From NCBI GenBank assembly GCA_003151895.1, contig PLYX01000133.1:1-12583 (forward strand): 12,583 bases of DNA, written 5' to 3'. The stretch is from Solirubrobacterales bacterium. GTDB lineage: Bacteria; Actinomycetota; Thermoleophilia; Solirubrobacterales; Solirubrobacteraceae. Shown piece by piece: positions 1-7,001 of the stretch. The position numbers and the translations under genes are program-made. Every line of letters begins with the position of its first letter. Position 1 is the stretch's first letter. Under the pieces are notes generated by a model, which was given only the letters and a program-made list of their open reading frames with translations, did not search any database and was not told where the DNA came from.

Positions 1-425
1 GGATCGACGCGCTGGCAAGCCAGGGGCTGGGCCAGCTTCAGCAGATCTCCACGATGCTGCTGCTCGCCGCGATCGTGGCGATGGTCGCGGCGCTGGGGTC
101 GAGCGTGTGGCAGCGACGCGCCGGGCTGGCGGGGTTGCGGCTGTTCGGAGCCACGCCCGCCAGCCTGCAGGGCATACTGCTGATCGAAGCGATGCTGATG
201 CTGAGCGCGGGCTGTGCGACGGGGGCGCTGGCCGGGGTGTACGGCCAGTTGGTGATCGACGCCTTCCTGCGGCACGTGACCGGCTTTCCGCTTGCAAGCC
301 CCACCGCCGGCGCGCGGCCGCTCGAGATCTTCGCGCTCGCGCTGGCCGCCGCCCTGGCGGTCGGAGCGATCCCCGGCTGGCTTGCCTCGCGCGTGCGTCC
401 CGTGCTCGCGCTGGCGAACGAGTAG
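1..425 (+). CDS. FtsX/MacB-type ABC transporter permease, C-terminal part
   Basis: The reading frame is open from the first bases of the window (first full codon at 3) to TAG at 423-425, so the gene begins upstream and only about 140 C-terminal residues are visible. They show three hydrophobic segments: one beginning MLLLAAIVAMVAAL, one around ILLIEAMLMLSAG, and one around ALALAAALAVGAIP. Between the first two lies the arginine-rich loop with AGLRLFGATPASL, which is the usual FtsX-domain pattern of a basic loop just after the first helix of the C-terminal block. The protein ends VRPVLALANE, also typical of FtsX permeases, which often finish with a P-x-x-A-L-x-x-E motif. Such permeases work with a MacB/LolD-type ATPase in extrusion or lipoprotein/peptide handling; the ATPase is not in view. 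The next gene starts 7 nt after the stop, suggesting an operon. Substrate unknown. Confidence 0.85.
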   Translation, partial: IDALASQGLGQLQQISTMLLLAAIVAMVAALGSSVWQRRAGLAGLRLFGATPASLQGILLIEAMLMLSAGCATGALAGVYGQLVIDAFLRHVTGFPLASPTAGARPLEIFALALAAALAVGAIPGWLASRVRPVLALANE

Positions 426-431
426 ATCATC

Positions 432-1607
432 GTGGCTGTGACGCAATCGGATCATCCGGTGAGCGCCGCGGGGCGGACCGCTTCGACGCGCGTTGCAAGC
501 GATCGTCGGCTGACGGCTCGGGCGCTCGTGGCGCTCGCGCTCGCAAACGCGCGCTACTGGTTCACCGTCGCGGCCCAGGTGCGCAGGCAGCTGCGCCACT
601 GGGAGCGTCGCGCGCAGGCGATCGAGGACCCCGAGCTGCGCACCCTGGCACTGGAGAAGCTGGCCACCGAGGGGTTCAACGCCGAGGCGGCGGCGATAGC
701 GGCGACGCTCGCGCCGCGGGCCAACCGCAAGCACGCGGTGCGCGCGATAGTCGCTCTGGAGCTGCTGTTCGACTACCTCGACGGGCTGACCGAGCGCCCG
801 CACGAGGACCCGCTGGGCGAGGGGAACCGTCTGTATGCGACGTTCATGGGCGCGATCGACCCGAGCGCGGAGCTCCCCGGAGACGATCGAGACGCGCGGG
901 CCGCAGACGGGTACCTGCAAGAGCTCGCAAGCACCGTGCGACTCGCGATCGCGCGGCTTCCCGCGAGCGAGGCGATCGCGCCGGTCGCACGGCGATGCGC
1001 GGCACGCGGCGCGCAGGCCCAGATCCGCATGCACGCCACACCGCTGCTCGGAGACGCCCAGCTTGGAGAATGGGCGAGAGCCGAAGCCGAAGGCAGCGGC
1101 CTTCAGTGGCGCGAGTTCCTCCTCGGCGCGGCCTCCTCGGTGCTCGCGCTGCACGCGCTGATCGCGGCCGCGGCCGATCCGCGCACCACGCCCGCGGAGG
1201 CGGAGGAGATCGATGCGGCGTATCTGTCGATCTGCGTGATGGCCACCCTGCTCGACGGTCTGATCGACCAGCAGAGCGACACCGACGCCGGCGCGCTCAG
1301 CTACATCGCCCTCTACGAAGAGCCCGCCCTGCTCGCGCAAGCGCTCGCGTGCGCCGCCCGCGAAGCGTCGCGCAAGTCCGGCGAGCTTCGCAACGGCCCC
1401 CACCACCTGATGACGCTCGCCGGCGTCTGCGCCTACTGGGCCTCGGCGCCGGGCGCGCGCGGCGAGCTCGCGCACCCGGCGCTGGCGGACCTGCGCGCAG
1501 AGCTGCAACCGCTGCTCTTCCTCCCGCTGCTCGTGATGCGCGCCTGGCGGGCCTCCAAGGCGGCCCACCCGCGCCGGCGCGTGGCCGGCAGGCAAGCGCC
1601 ATCATGA
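432..1607 (+). CDS. DUF2600 family protein (large terpene synthase / tetraprenyl-beta-curcumene synthase-like)
   Basis: A 391-aa, mostly alpha-helical protein starting at GTG 432, six bases after the permease stop; no clear Shine-Dalgarno sequence is visible, which fits translational coupling. Two aspartate-rich motifs stand out: DYLDGLTE at residues 114-121 and LLDGLIDQQSDTD ending near residue 285. These match, in sequence and spacing, the DYLDNLCD-like and DxLIDQxED-like motifs I know from the Bacillus YtpB/large terpene synthase family (DUF2600), where they bind Mg2+-pyrophosphate of a long prenyl diphosphate such as tetraprenyl diphosphate. Length is near the family norm of about 360 aa. 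No signal peptide or membrane segment is seen. The substrate here is unknown; assignment to the fold is firm, catalytic activity is inferred. It sits between a permease and two exported proteins. The stop TGA overlaps the next ATG (ATGA at 1604-1607). Confidence 0.85.
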   Translation: MAVTQSDHPVSAAGRTASTRVASDRRLTARALVALALANARYWFTVAAQVRRQLRHWERRAQAIEDPELRTLALEKLATEGFNAEAAAIAATLAPRANRKHAVRAIVALELLFDYLDGLTERPHEDPLGEGNRLYATFMGAIDPSAELPGDDRDARAADGYLQELASTVRLAIARLPASEAIAPVARRCAARGAQAQIRMHATPLLGDAQLGEWARAEAEGSGLQWREFLLGAASSVLALHALIAAAADPRTTPAEAEEIDAAYLSICVMATLLDGLIDQQSDTDAGALSYIALYEEPALLAQALACAAREASRKSGELRNGPHHLMTLAGVCAYWASAPGARGELAHPALADLRAELQPLLFLPLLVMRAWRASKAAHPRRRVAGRQAPS

Positions 1608-2101
1608 GACCCATGCTGAGACCGGCGAGGACCGCGATCGCGCTCGGTGTCGCCGTAGCGACGGCGGCCGGCTCTGGCGCACAGGCGGCTTCTCGTGGGG
1701 GCGCGGCCGCTCGCCCGCGCCCCGCCCACGCCGCGCGCGTGATGGGCGTGCGCGACGAAGGGAGCCTGCACTACGTCAGCGACGACGCCACGCTGATCGT
1801 CGACGAAGGCGGCCTGTCGGGCACGCTGCCCGGCCGCTCGCGCGTGTACTTCACCTACAACGGCAGCCCCAACGTCTCGGCCCGCTTCGTCATCCACGCC
1901 GCCGGCGGCGCGGTCGAGGGAAGGGCGAGCTGCCTGCTGCACAACCCGAACAGCCCCACCCCCAGCTTTCGCGGGGCGCTGCAGATCACAGGCGGCAGCG
2001 GCCGCTACGCCCATGCCCGTGGCAGCGGCGAACTGTTCGGCATCTTCCACCGCCGCGGCTACGGGCTCATCGTGCAGGCGATCGGCAGGCTGCGATATTG
2101 A
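1604..2101 (+). CDS. Exported small beta-rich protein, possibly allene-oxide-cyclase-barrel-like
   Basis: A 165-aa protein whose ATG at 1604 overlaps the preceding TGA by 4 nt. The same frame stays open far upstream (from 107), but that part only shadows the two preceding genes; the start is chosen from the overlap and from the signal peptide it reveals. Residues 1-29 have a basic N-terminus, a hydrophobic core (AIALGVAVATAAG) and an AQA-like cleavage site, followed by an Ala/Pro/Arg-rich linker to about residue 45. The rest is rich in Gly and alternating hydrophobics, with a GGSGRYAHARGSGEL motif near the end and a final GRLRY. That G-x-G-RY-x-x-A-x-G pattern recalls AOC/dirigent-type eight-stranded barrels; this is a pattern-level inference only. 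One cysteine (in ASCLLH) is present, so no internal disulfide. Function unknown; coupled to the DUF2600 gene and the next exported protein. Confidence 0.75.
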   Translation: MRPMLRPARTAIALGVAVATAAGSGAQAASRGGAAARPRPAHAARVMGVRDEGSLHYVSDDATLIVDEGGLSGTLPGRSRVYFTYNGSPNVSARFVIHAAGGAVEGRASCLLHNPNSPTPSFRGALQITGGSGRYAHARGSGELFGIFHRRGYGLIVQAIGRLRY

Positions 2102-2844
2102 GCATCAAGGGACATGTGGCCGCGGCAACGGCGCTCTGCGTGTCGCTGTTCCCCGCCGGCGCATGGGGTACGCAGCTGACGAGCATCAGCGCGAGATTCT
2201 CGCCCGAGCGGCTCGGCGCTCCCACCGCGCTGTCGCTCGGCTTTGAGGTGCACACGCCGGACGGCTCGCTGCCCTCGGCGCTGACCGGCCTCTCCTTTCG
2301 CTATCCCCCCAATCTCGGGATCGGCACAAGCGGCCTGGGACTCGCGACGTGCAGTCCCGCGAAGCTCAGCTACTACGGACCGAAGGTCTGCCCCGCCAAC
2401 TCGATCATGGGAAGCGGCAGCGCGCTGGCGAAGTTCCAGGTGAGCCCGGAAGTCTCCGAAGAGACCGCCGGCATCGCGCTCGTGGCGGGACCCTCCCAGA
2501 ACGGGTATGTGAACCTGCTGATCAGCGCCACCGGCACCTTCCCCGTCGCGGCACGGATCGTCATGTCAGCCCTGCTGCTACCGGGCCGTCTGCAGTTCAG
2601 CGTGCCGCTCGTGCCCGGCGTTCCCGAAGGGCCCGACGTGGCTGTCGTGAGCGTGAAGGCCACCATCGGTGGCAATCTCACCTACTACGAACGCAAACAT
2701 GGACGCCGGGTGGCCTACCGCCCGCAGGGGATCAAGCTGCCCAGGCACTGCCCGCGCGGGGGCTTCCACTTCGATGCCACCTTCTCGTTCCTCGACGGCA
2801 CTCAGGCCCAGGCGCAGACCGTCGTTCGCTGCCCGCGGGGGTAG
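2098..2844 (+). CDS. Exported protein of unknown function, conserved-cysteine type
   Basis: A 248-aa protein starting with TTG at 2098, overlapping the previous TGA (TTGA). The first 25 residues look like a signal peptide (lysine at 4, hydrophobic stretch AAATALCVSLFPAGAWG). The mature part has cysteines at 85, 98, 218 and 245, an even number that could form two disulfides; motifs ATCSPAKL, VCPANSIMGSGSA, PRHCPRGGFHF and a final VVRCPRG frame the domain. It is predicted mostly beta-stranded from its alternating pattern. I recognise this general layout (CP-x-x-S-x-x-G-x-G, then CP-x-GGF-x-F-x-A-x-F-x-F-x-DG) from uncharacterised secreted proteins of Solirubrobacterales-type actinobacteria, but know of no function. 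No lipobox or C-terminal anchor is visible. It is the last gene of the coupled run; the 63 bp after it carry the promoter region of the ABC exporter. Confidence 0.75.
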   Translation: MSIKGHVAAATALCVSLFPAGAWGTQLTSISARFSPERLGAPTALSLGFEVHTPDGSLPSALTGLSFRYPPNLGIGTSGLGLATCSPAKLSYYGPKVCPANSIMGSGSALAKFQVSPEVSEETAGIALVAGPSQNGYVNLLISATGTFPVAARIVMSALLLPGRLQFSVPLVPGVPEGPDVAVVSVKATIGGNLTYYERKHGRRVAYRPQGIKLPRHCPRGGFHFDATFSFLDGTQAQAQTVVRCPRG

Positions 2845-2878
2845 CCCGGGCAGCCCGCCGGACGGCATGGCCAAAGCG

Positions 2879-2908
2879 TAGTTGCAATAATCGTTGCCTA
2901 AGCAACTA
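2879..2908 (+). promoter_or_regulatory. Inverted-repeat cluster and -10-like element at the start of the ABC exporter operon
   Basis: TAGTTGC (2879-2885) is mirrored by GCAACTA (2902-2908), which runs into the ATG. A second GTTGC (2893-2897) pairs with the same right arm as GTTGC-CTAA-GCAAC (2893-2906). The AT-rich AATAAT (2886-2891) between the arms could be a -10 element; if so, the transcript would start about 8-10 nt before the ATG at 2908, and no Shine-Dalgarno sequence lies there. TTGC-n-GCAA palindromes of this kind are typical of MarR-family operators, which often control multidrug-type ABC pairs. No regulator gene is in the window. The repeats are directly seen; the operator and promoter roles are inferred. 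Confidence 0.5.
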
Positions 2909-4887
2909 TGACGATCTTCTACCGACTACTGGGCTTTCTGCGCCCCTACAAGCGGGGCCTGGTGATCTCATGGATCCTGGCGAGCCTTGCGATGGCGATG
3001 ACCGTTCTGCTCCCGGGCTTGACCGGAGCCGCCGTGGAAGCCATCAACCAGGGAGCCGGCCACGCGCGGCACCATCAGGCCGGCCTGAGTGGACAGGACC
3101 GCCACAAGCTGCTCCTGTTCGCCCTGGCGATCCTCGCGGCCGCGATCGTGCGCTGGGGGCTGACCTACTGGCGCCGGATGATCGCCGGGCAGGTGTCGCT
3201 CGGCATCGAGTACGACCTGCGCGACCGGCTCTACCGGCACATGCAGAGCCTGGAGCTCGGCTTCTTCGACCGCCAGCAGACGGGACAGCTGATGTCGCGT
3301 GCCACGGTCGATTTGGCGGCGGTGCGGTTCTTCCTCGGCTACGGGCTCGTGTTCATCCTGCAGTTCGTCCTCACGATCCTGCTGGCGGGTGTGGCGATGA
3401 TCGTGATCAACCCGTCGCTCGGCCTGATCTCGCTGGCGCCGGTGCCGTTCGTGGTGGTCATCTCAAACCGCTACGGGCGCCGTGCGCGACCGGCGATCCA
3501 GGAGGTGCAACAGCGCATCGCCGAACTCACCGCGAACGCCGAGGAGAACATATCCGGCGTGCGCGTGGTGAAGTCCTTCGCACGCGAGCCACGCCAGCTT
3601 CAGCGCTTCTCAGACAGCGTGTCGCGGGTGTTCGACCAGTCGATGGTGGCCACTCGCCAGGAGGCCCGCTACAACCCGATGATCGGCTTCCTGCCGCAGC
3701 TCGGCCTCACCGCCGTGTTGCTCATCGGCGGACAGAGGGTGATCCACGCCAGTCTGACGCTCGGGCAGTTCAGCGCGTTCTACTTCTACCTGAACATGCT
3801 GGTGGGCCCCACACGCTCACTCGGGATGACGTTGAACCTCGCCCAACGAGCAACTGCCTCGGGCGCACGCATCTTCCAGCTGCTCGACCGCGAGCCGCGC
3901 CTCACCGAGCCGCCGGGCGCGCCAGACCTGCCACAGGGCAGCGGCCACGTGCAGTTGCGCGGCGTCACGCTGCGCTACGACAGCGACCGGGAGCTCGTGT
4001 CGCCGACACTCGCCCCAGACGGTCAATCAGAGCTCGCACCCGCGGATGAGCAGCCATCCAAGCAACCCGTTCCGGCGGCGGGCGGGCTCGTCCAGGCCAA
4101 CGGCCACCGAGAGGATGGGCTCGCACAGGCCAACGGCCACCGCAAGGACGGGTTCGCGCGGGCGGTGCTCAGCGATGTGGACCTCGACGTGCCGGCGGGT
4201 CGCACCATCGCGCTCGTGGGCACCACAGGTTCGGGCAAGACGAGCCTCGTATCGCTCATCTCACGGTTGTATGACGTGAGCGAAGGACAGGTGCTGCTCG
4301 ACGGTGCCGATGTGCGCGCGGTGAGCGTGCGCTCGCTGCGCAAGGCGATCGCGGTTGTGAGCGACGACCCGTTCCTGTTCTCGGCGACGGTGGCTGAGAA
4401 CATCGCATACGCACGCCCGGACGCCCCGCGCGAGGAGATCGAGCTGGCGGCAAAGCGCGCCCAGGCACACGAGTTCGTGCAGCGCCTCCCCAAGGGCTAT
4501 GACACGCGTGTGGGCGAGCGCGGACTGACGCTGTCCGGCGGTCAACGTCAGCGACTGGCGATCGCGCGCGCGCTGCTCGCCAACCCGCGCGTCTTGATCC
4601 TCGACGACGCGACCTCCTCGGTGGACGCATCCACCGAGCAGTCCATCAAGCTCGCGCTGGCGGAGGCGATGGCGGGGCGCACGACCTTCGTGATCGCCCA
4701 CCGCCTCTCCACGATCGCGCTTGCGGATGAGATCGCGGTGCTCGACCACGGCAGGATCGCCGCCTACGGCAACCATCACGAGCTGCTCGAGGCATCCGGG
4801 CTTTACCGCGAAATAGTGGAAAAGGGGCTGCCGGAGACCGTTTTCATGACCAAGGAGACACGCGAACGCGAGGTGAGCGGACTGTGA
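2908..4887 (+). CDS. ABC exporter half-transporter (TMD-NBD), degenerate-site subunit
   Basis: A 659-aa type IV ABC exporter subunit. Six hydrophobic helices lie near residues 17-40, 68-88, 141-167, 168-186, 257-277 and 284-304. The NBD has an A-loop tyrosine at 357, Walker A GTTGSGKT at 438-445, signature LSGGQ at 542-546, Walker B ILDDATS with Asp at 567 where the catalytic Glu normally stands, and an H-loop in VIAHRLS. The Q-loop reads VVSDDPFLF, with Asp 486 in place of Gln. These changes mark the degenerate ATP site of heterodimeric exporters of the TM287/288, LmrCD and BmrCD kind. About 50 extra residues, low in complexity and including an 11-residue tandem repeat, sit between the A-loop and the following strand. 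ATG 2908 is preceded by a palindrome, not a Shine-Dalgarno sequence. Its stop overlaps the partner's GTG (GTGA at 4884-4887). Substrate unknown; lipid, peptide or drug export is possible. Confidence 0.93.
   Translation: MTIFYRLLGFLRPYKRGLVISWILASLAMAMTVLLPGLTGAAVEAINQGAGHARHHQAGLSGQDRHKLLLFALAILAAAIVRWGLTYWRRMIAGQVSLGIEYDLRDRLYRHMQSLELGFFDRQQTGQLMSRATVDLAAVRFFLGYGLVFILQFVLTILLAGVAMIVINPSLGLISLAPVPFVVVISNRYGRRARPAIQEVQQRIAELTANAEENISGVRVVKSFAREPRQLQRFSDSVSRVFDQSMVATRQEARYNPMIGFLPQLGLTAVLLIGGQRVIHASLTLGQFSAFYFYLNMLVGPTRSLGMTLNLAQRATASGARIFQLLDREPRLTEPPGAPDLPQGSGHVQLRGVTLRYDSDRELVSPTLAPDGQSELAPADEQPSKQPVPAAGGLVQANGHREDGLAQANGHRKDGFARAVLSDVDLDVPAGRTIALVGTTGSGKTSLVSLISRLYDVSEGQVLLDGADVRAVSVRSLRKAIAVVSDDPFLFSATVAENIAYARPDAPREEIELAAKRAQAHEFVQRLPKGYDTRVGERGLTLSGGQRQRLAIARALLANPRVLILDDATSSVDASTEQSIKLALAEAMAGRTTFVIAHRLSTIALADEIAVLDHGRIAAYGNHHELLEASGLYREIVEKGLPETVFMTKETREREVSGL
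4084..4158 (+). repeat. 33-bp in-frame tandem repeat inside the ABC NBD insert
   Basis: Two copies, 4084-4116 and 4117-4149, agree at 28 of 33 bases and encode GLVQANGHRED and GLAQANGHRKD (residues 393-414). A third, strongly decayed unit begins at 4150 (GFARAV). The repeat lies wholly in the low-complexity insert between the A-loop and Walker A, so length change here should not disturb the NBD core. It was probably made by tandem duplication. Confidence 0.85.
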
Positions 4888-6830
4888 GCGCCCACGGCGG
4901 CAGAGGCTTCGGGGGCCGCGGATTCGCGGGCACGCAGTGGACCGGTGAGCGTGCCGGGAAAGGCACGCGCGGGCGCAACCTGCGCGGACTGATCTCACTG
5001 GTGGGGCCCTACCGTGTGCGCGCCGCGCTGGCGCTGTTGACGCTTCTGCTCGGCACCGTCGCGTCGCTGGCGCCGCCGCTGCTCGCCAGGCAGGCGATCG
5101 ACAAGGGAATCGACCGGCACGACACCGCGACGCTCGTGCTCGTGGTGGTGCTGTTCCTGGCGGATGCGCTGCTTGTGTGGCTGATGACCTACCTTCAGAC
5201 ATATCTCGTCGGTTGGGTCGGCCAGCGCGCCCTCGCCGACCTTCGAGTACGCATCTTCACCCACCTGCAAACGCTGCCGATCGGGTTCTATGAGAGCCGT
5301 CCCGCGGGCGTGCTGATCTCGCGCATCACCAACGACGTCGAGGCGCTCGACAGCCTCGTGACAGACTCGGTTGTGACGCTGTTCCAGTCCGGTCTGACGC
5401 TCGTGGGGGCGATCGGAGTGCTGCTGTATCTAGACGTGAAACTTGCGCTGTTGACGTTCTGCATCATCCCGTTCGTGGCAGCCGGAAGCATCTGGTTTCG
5501 GATCGTCTCGGCCGGCGCGTTCCGTCGCACGCGTGAGACGATCGGGTCGATCACCGCCTACCTGCAGGAGACGCTCTCCGGCATACGGGTGGTGCGCACG
5601 TTCGGCCAGGAGCCCCGTCACGAGTCGCAGTTCGCCGAGCTCAACGAGGACAATCGTGAGGCGAACATGCGCACCGTGCGACTGAACGCCAACTATTTCC
5701 CTGCCGTTGAAATGCTCTCCGGCGTGGCGCTCGCCATGATCGTGCTTTACGGCGGCTACCAGGCGATCGACGGGCACATAACCACCGGCACCGTGGTGGC
5801 GTTCGTGCTGACCCTCTCCTATCTCTTTGAACCGATACAGCAACTGTCCCAGCTGTATGCCACCTATCAGTCGGGAATGGCGGCACTGGAGAAGATCTTC
5901 CAGCTGCTCGACGTCAAGCCGGACCTGACCGACAAGCCAGACGCCACCGAGATCGGGCGAATCCGCGGCGAGGTCAGCTTCGAGGACGTGTCGTTCGCCT
6001 ACAGACGCCACGGGCGCGGAGGGCAAGGCGCGACAGCGGCGCCGTCCGAGGCACCCGCCGAAGGCAATGGCACCGCGGGTGTCGCGCCCGGCGAGGATGC
6101 CGGCCTGAGCCCTGACGACGGCATGCTCGGCCCAGCCGAGGTGCTCGCGCTCGAGCACATCGACCTGCACATACCACCGGGCCAGACGGTGGCGTTGGTG
6201 GGCGCCACCGGAGCGGGCAAGTCGACGTTCGCGAAGCTCGCCGCCCGCTTCTACGACCCCACCGGGGGACGGGTGCTGGTGGACGGCCATGACCTGCGCG
6301 ATCTTGCAAGCAGCTCGCTGCGTTCACAGATGGGGATCGTGCCCCAGGAGGCGTTCCTGTTCTCCGGCACGATCCACGACAACATCGCCTTCGGCAAGCC
6401 CGACGCAAGCGAGCAGGAGATCGAGGCGGCGGCCAAGGCGGTGGGCGCCGAAACGTTCATCTCCGAGCTCGAGCACGGCTACGACACCGAAGTCGGCGAG
6501 CGCGGCGCCCAGCTCTCGGCCGGCCAGCGCCAGCTGATCGCCTTCGCCCGCGCGCTGATCGCCGACCCGCGCGTGCTGATCCTCGACGAGGCCACCTCCA
6601 ACGTCGACCTGCACACCGAGGGCCGCATCGAGGACGGTCTGCGCCGCCTGCTCGCCAACCGCACGGCGATAGTGATCGCCCACCGCCTCTCAACGATCCG
6701 CCAAGCCGGCCGCATCGTGGTCCTCGAACACGGCAAAATCGCCGAGGAGGGCACCCACGACGAGCTGATCGCCGCCGAAGGCCGCTACTACGACCTCTAC
6801 CGCGACTGGGCCGTGCACGCGGTGGCCTGA
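4884..6830 (+). CDS. ABC exporter half-transporter (TMD-NBD), catalytic-site subunit
   Basis: A 648-aa partner of the preceding gene, starting at GTG 4884 with a 4-nt overlap. The first ~32 residues are a Gly/Arg-rich cytosolic tail; two helices follow near 46-68 and 83-107, with four more before residue ~320. The NBD carries an A-loop Tyr at 373, Walker A GATGAGKS (440-447), a canonical Q-loop (VPQEAFLF, Gln 488), a signature changed to LSAGQ (544-548), Walker B ILDEATS with the catalytic Glu at 569, and an H-loop in VIAHRLS. In a head-to-tail NBD dimer the LSAGQ of this subunit faces the Asp-bearing Walker B of its partner, while its own intact Walker A/B faces the partner's LSGGQ. One consensus and one degenerate ATP site result, as in known heterodimeric exporters. 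A ~40-residue Ala/Gly/Pro-rich insert between residues 373 and 420 mirrors the insert in the partner. Followed by a strong hairpin. Confidence 0.93.
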   Translation: MSAHGGRGFGGRGFAGTQWTGERAGKGTRGRNLRGLISLVGPYRVRAALALLTLLLGTVASLAPPLLARQAIDKGIDRHDTATLVLVVVLFLADALLVWLMTYLQTYLVGWVGQRALADLRVRIFTHLQTLPIGFYESRPAGVLISRITNDVEALDSLVTDSVVTLFQSGLTLVGAIGVLLYLDVKLALLTFCIIPFVAAGSIWFRIVSAGAFRRTRETIGSITAYLQETLSGIRVVRTFGQEPRHESQFAELNEDNREANMRTVRLNANYFPAVEMLSGVALAMIVLYGGYQAIDGHITTGTVVAFVLTLSYLFEPIQQLSQLYATYQSGMAALEKIFQLLDVKPDLTDKPDATEIGRIRGEVSFEDVSFAYRRHGRGGQGATAAPSEAPAEGNGTAGVAPGEDAGLSPDDGMLGPAEVLALEHIDLHIPPGQTVALVGATGAGKSTFAKLAARFYDPTGGRVLVDGHDLRDLASSSLRSQMGIVPQEAFLFSGTIHDNIAFGKPDASEQEIEAAAKAVGAETFISELEHGYDTEVGERGAQLSAGQRQLIAFARALIADPRVLILDEATSNVDLHTEGRIEDGLRRLLANRTAIVIAHRLSTIRQAGRIVVLEHGKIAEEGTHDELIAAEGRYYDLYRDWAVHAVA

Positions 6831-6865
6831 ACGGCCTCTCCAAGCTCCCCTCCACAAATGGGATG

Positions 6866-6891
6866 CCGTCCGGCCCGCCAGGGCCGGACGG
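6866..6891. terminator. Perfect 11-bp GC hairpin after the ABC exporter operon
   Basis: CCGTCCGGCCC (6866-6876), loop GCCA, then the exact complement GGGCCGGACGG (6881-6891). It lies 36 nt after the ABC stop. The trailing T-run on the plus strand is short (GGGGTTT, to 6900), and there is none on the minus strand, so it is a hairpin with weak intrinsic-terminator features. It lies between convergent genes and could serve both the ABC operon and the minus-strand Dph6-like gene ending at 7002. Confidence 0.7.
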
Positions 6892-6907
6892 AAGGGGTTT
6901 CATCAGG

Positions 6908-6927
6908 CTCCGGGACAGGGACTCGAA
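6908..6927 (-). repeat. Duplicate of the tRNA-Gln 3' end (att-like site, distal copy)
   Basis: These 20 bases match 8227-8246, the T-loop to discriminator end of tRNA-Gln, at 19 positions (one A/G difference, at 6918). The similarity stops where the T-loop begins (6927) and at the discriminator base (6908); the 5' half of the T-stem is not preserved, so this is a fragment and not a second tRNA. The orientation is the same as the tRNA. Tyrosine-recombinase elements use exactly this part of tRNA genes as attachment sites. Confidence 0.7.
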
Positions 6928-7001
6928 GCGTGGGCAGGCCCAGAGCTATGGGATCAGTGTCGTATCCGCCCGGCTGAGCAGGCCACCGAGATCCGCAGGT
7001 T

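Noticed and set aside
107..1603. Long plus-strand open frame leading into the exported-protein gene
   Set aside because: Arg/Ala/Gly-rich translation typical of a shifted frame in GC-rich DNA; it overlies the FtsX and DUF2600 genes. Only the part from ATG 1604 has a signal peptide and domain-like sequence.
2349..4049. 566-codon plus-strand open frame
   Set aside because: Shadow of the exported protein and first ABC gene; no motifs, arginine-rich composition.
4084..4158. CRISPR-like repeat
   Set aside because: The two units are directly adjacent without spacers and stay in frame inside an ABC gene.
4261..5202. 313-codon minus-strand open frame
   Set aside because: Antisense to both ABC genes with low-information sequence; the plus strand carries all ABC motifs.
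6908..6980. Second tRNA gene
   Set aside because: Only the T-loop to discriminator segment is present; the 5' T-stem, anticodon arm and acceptor partner do not follow.
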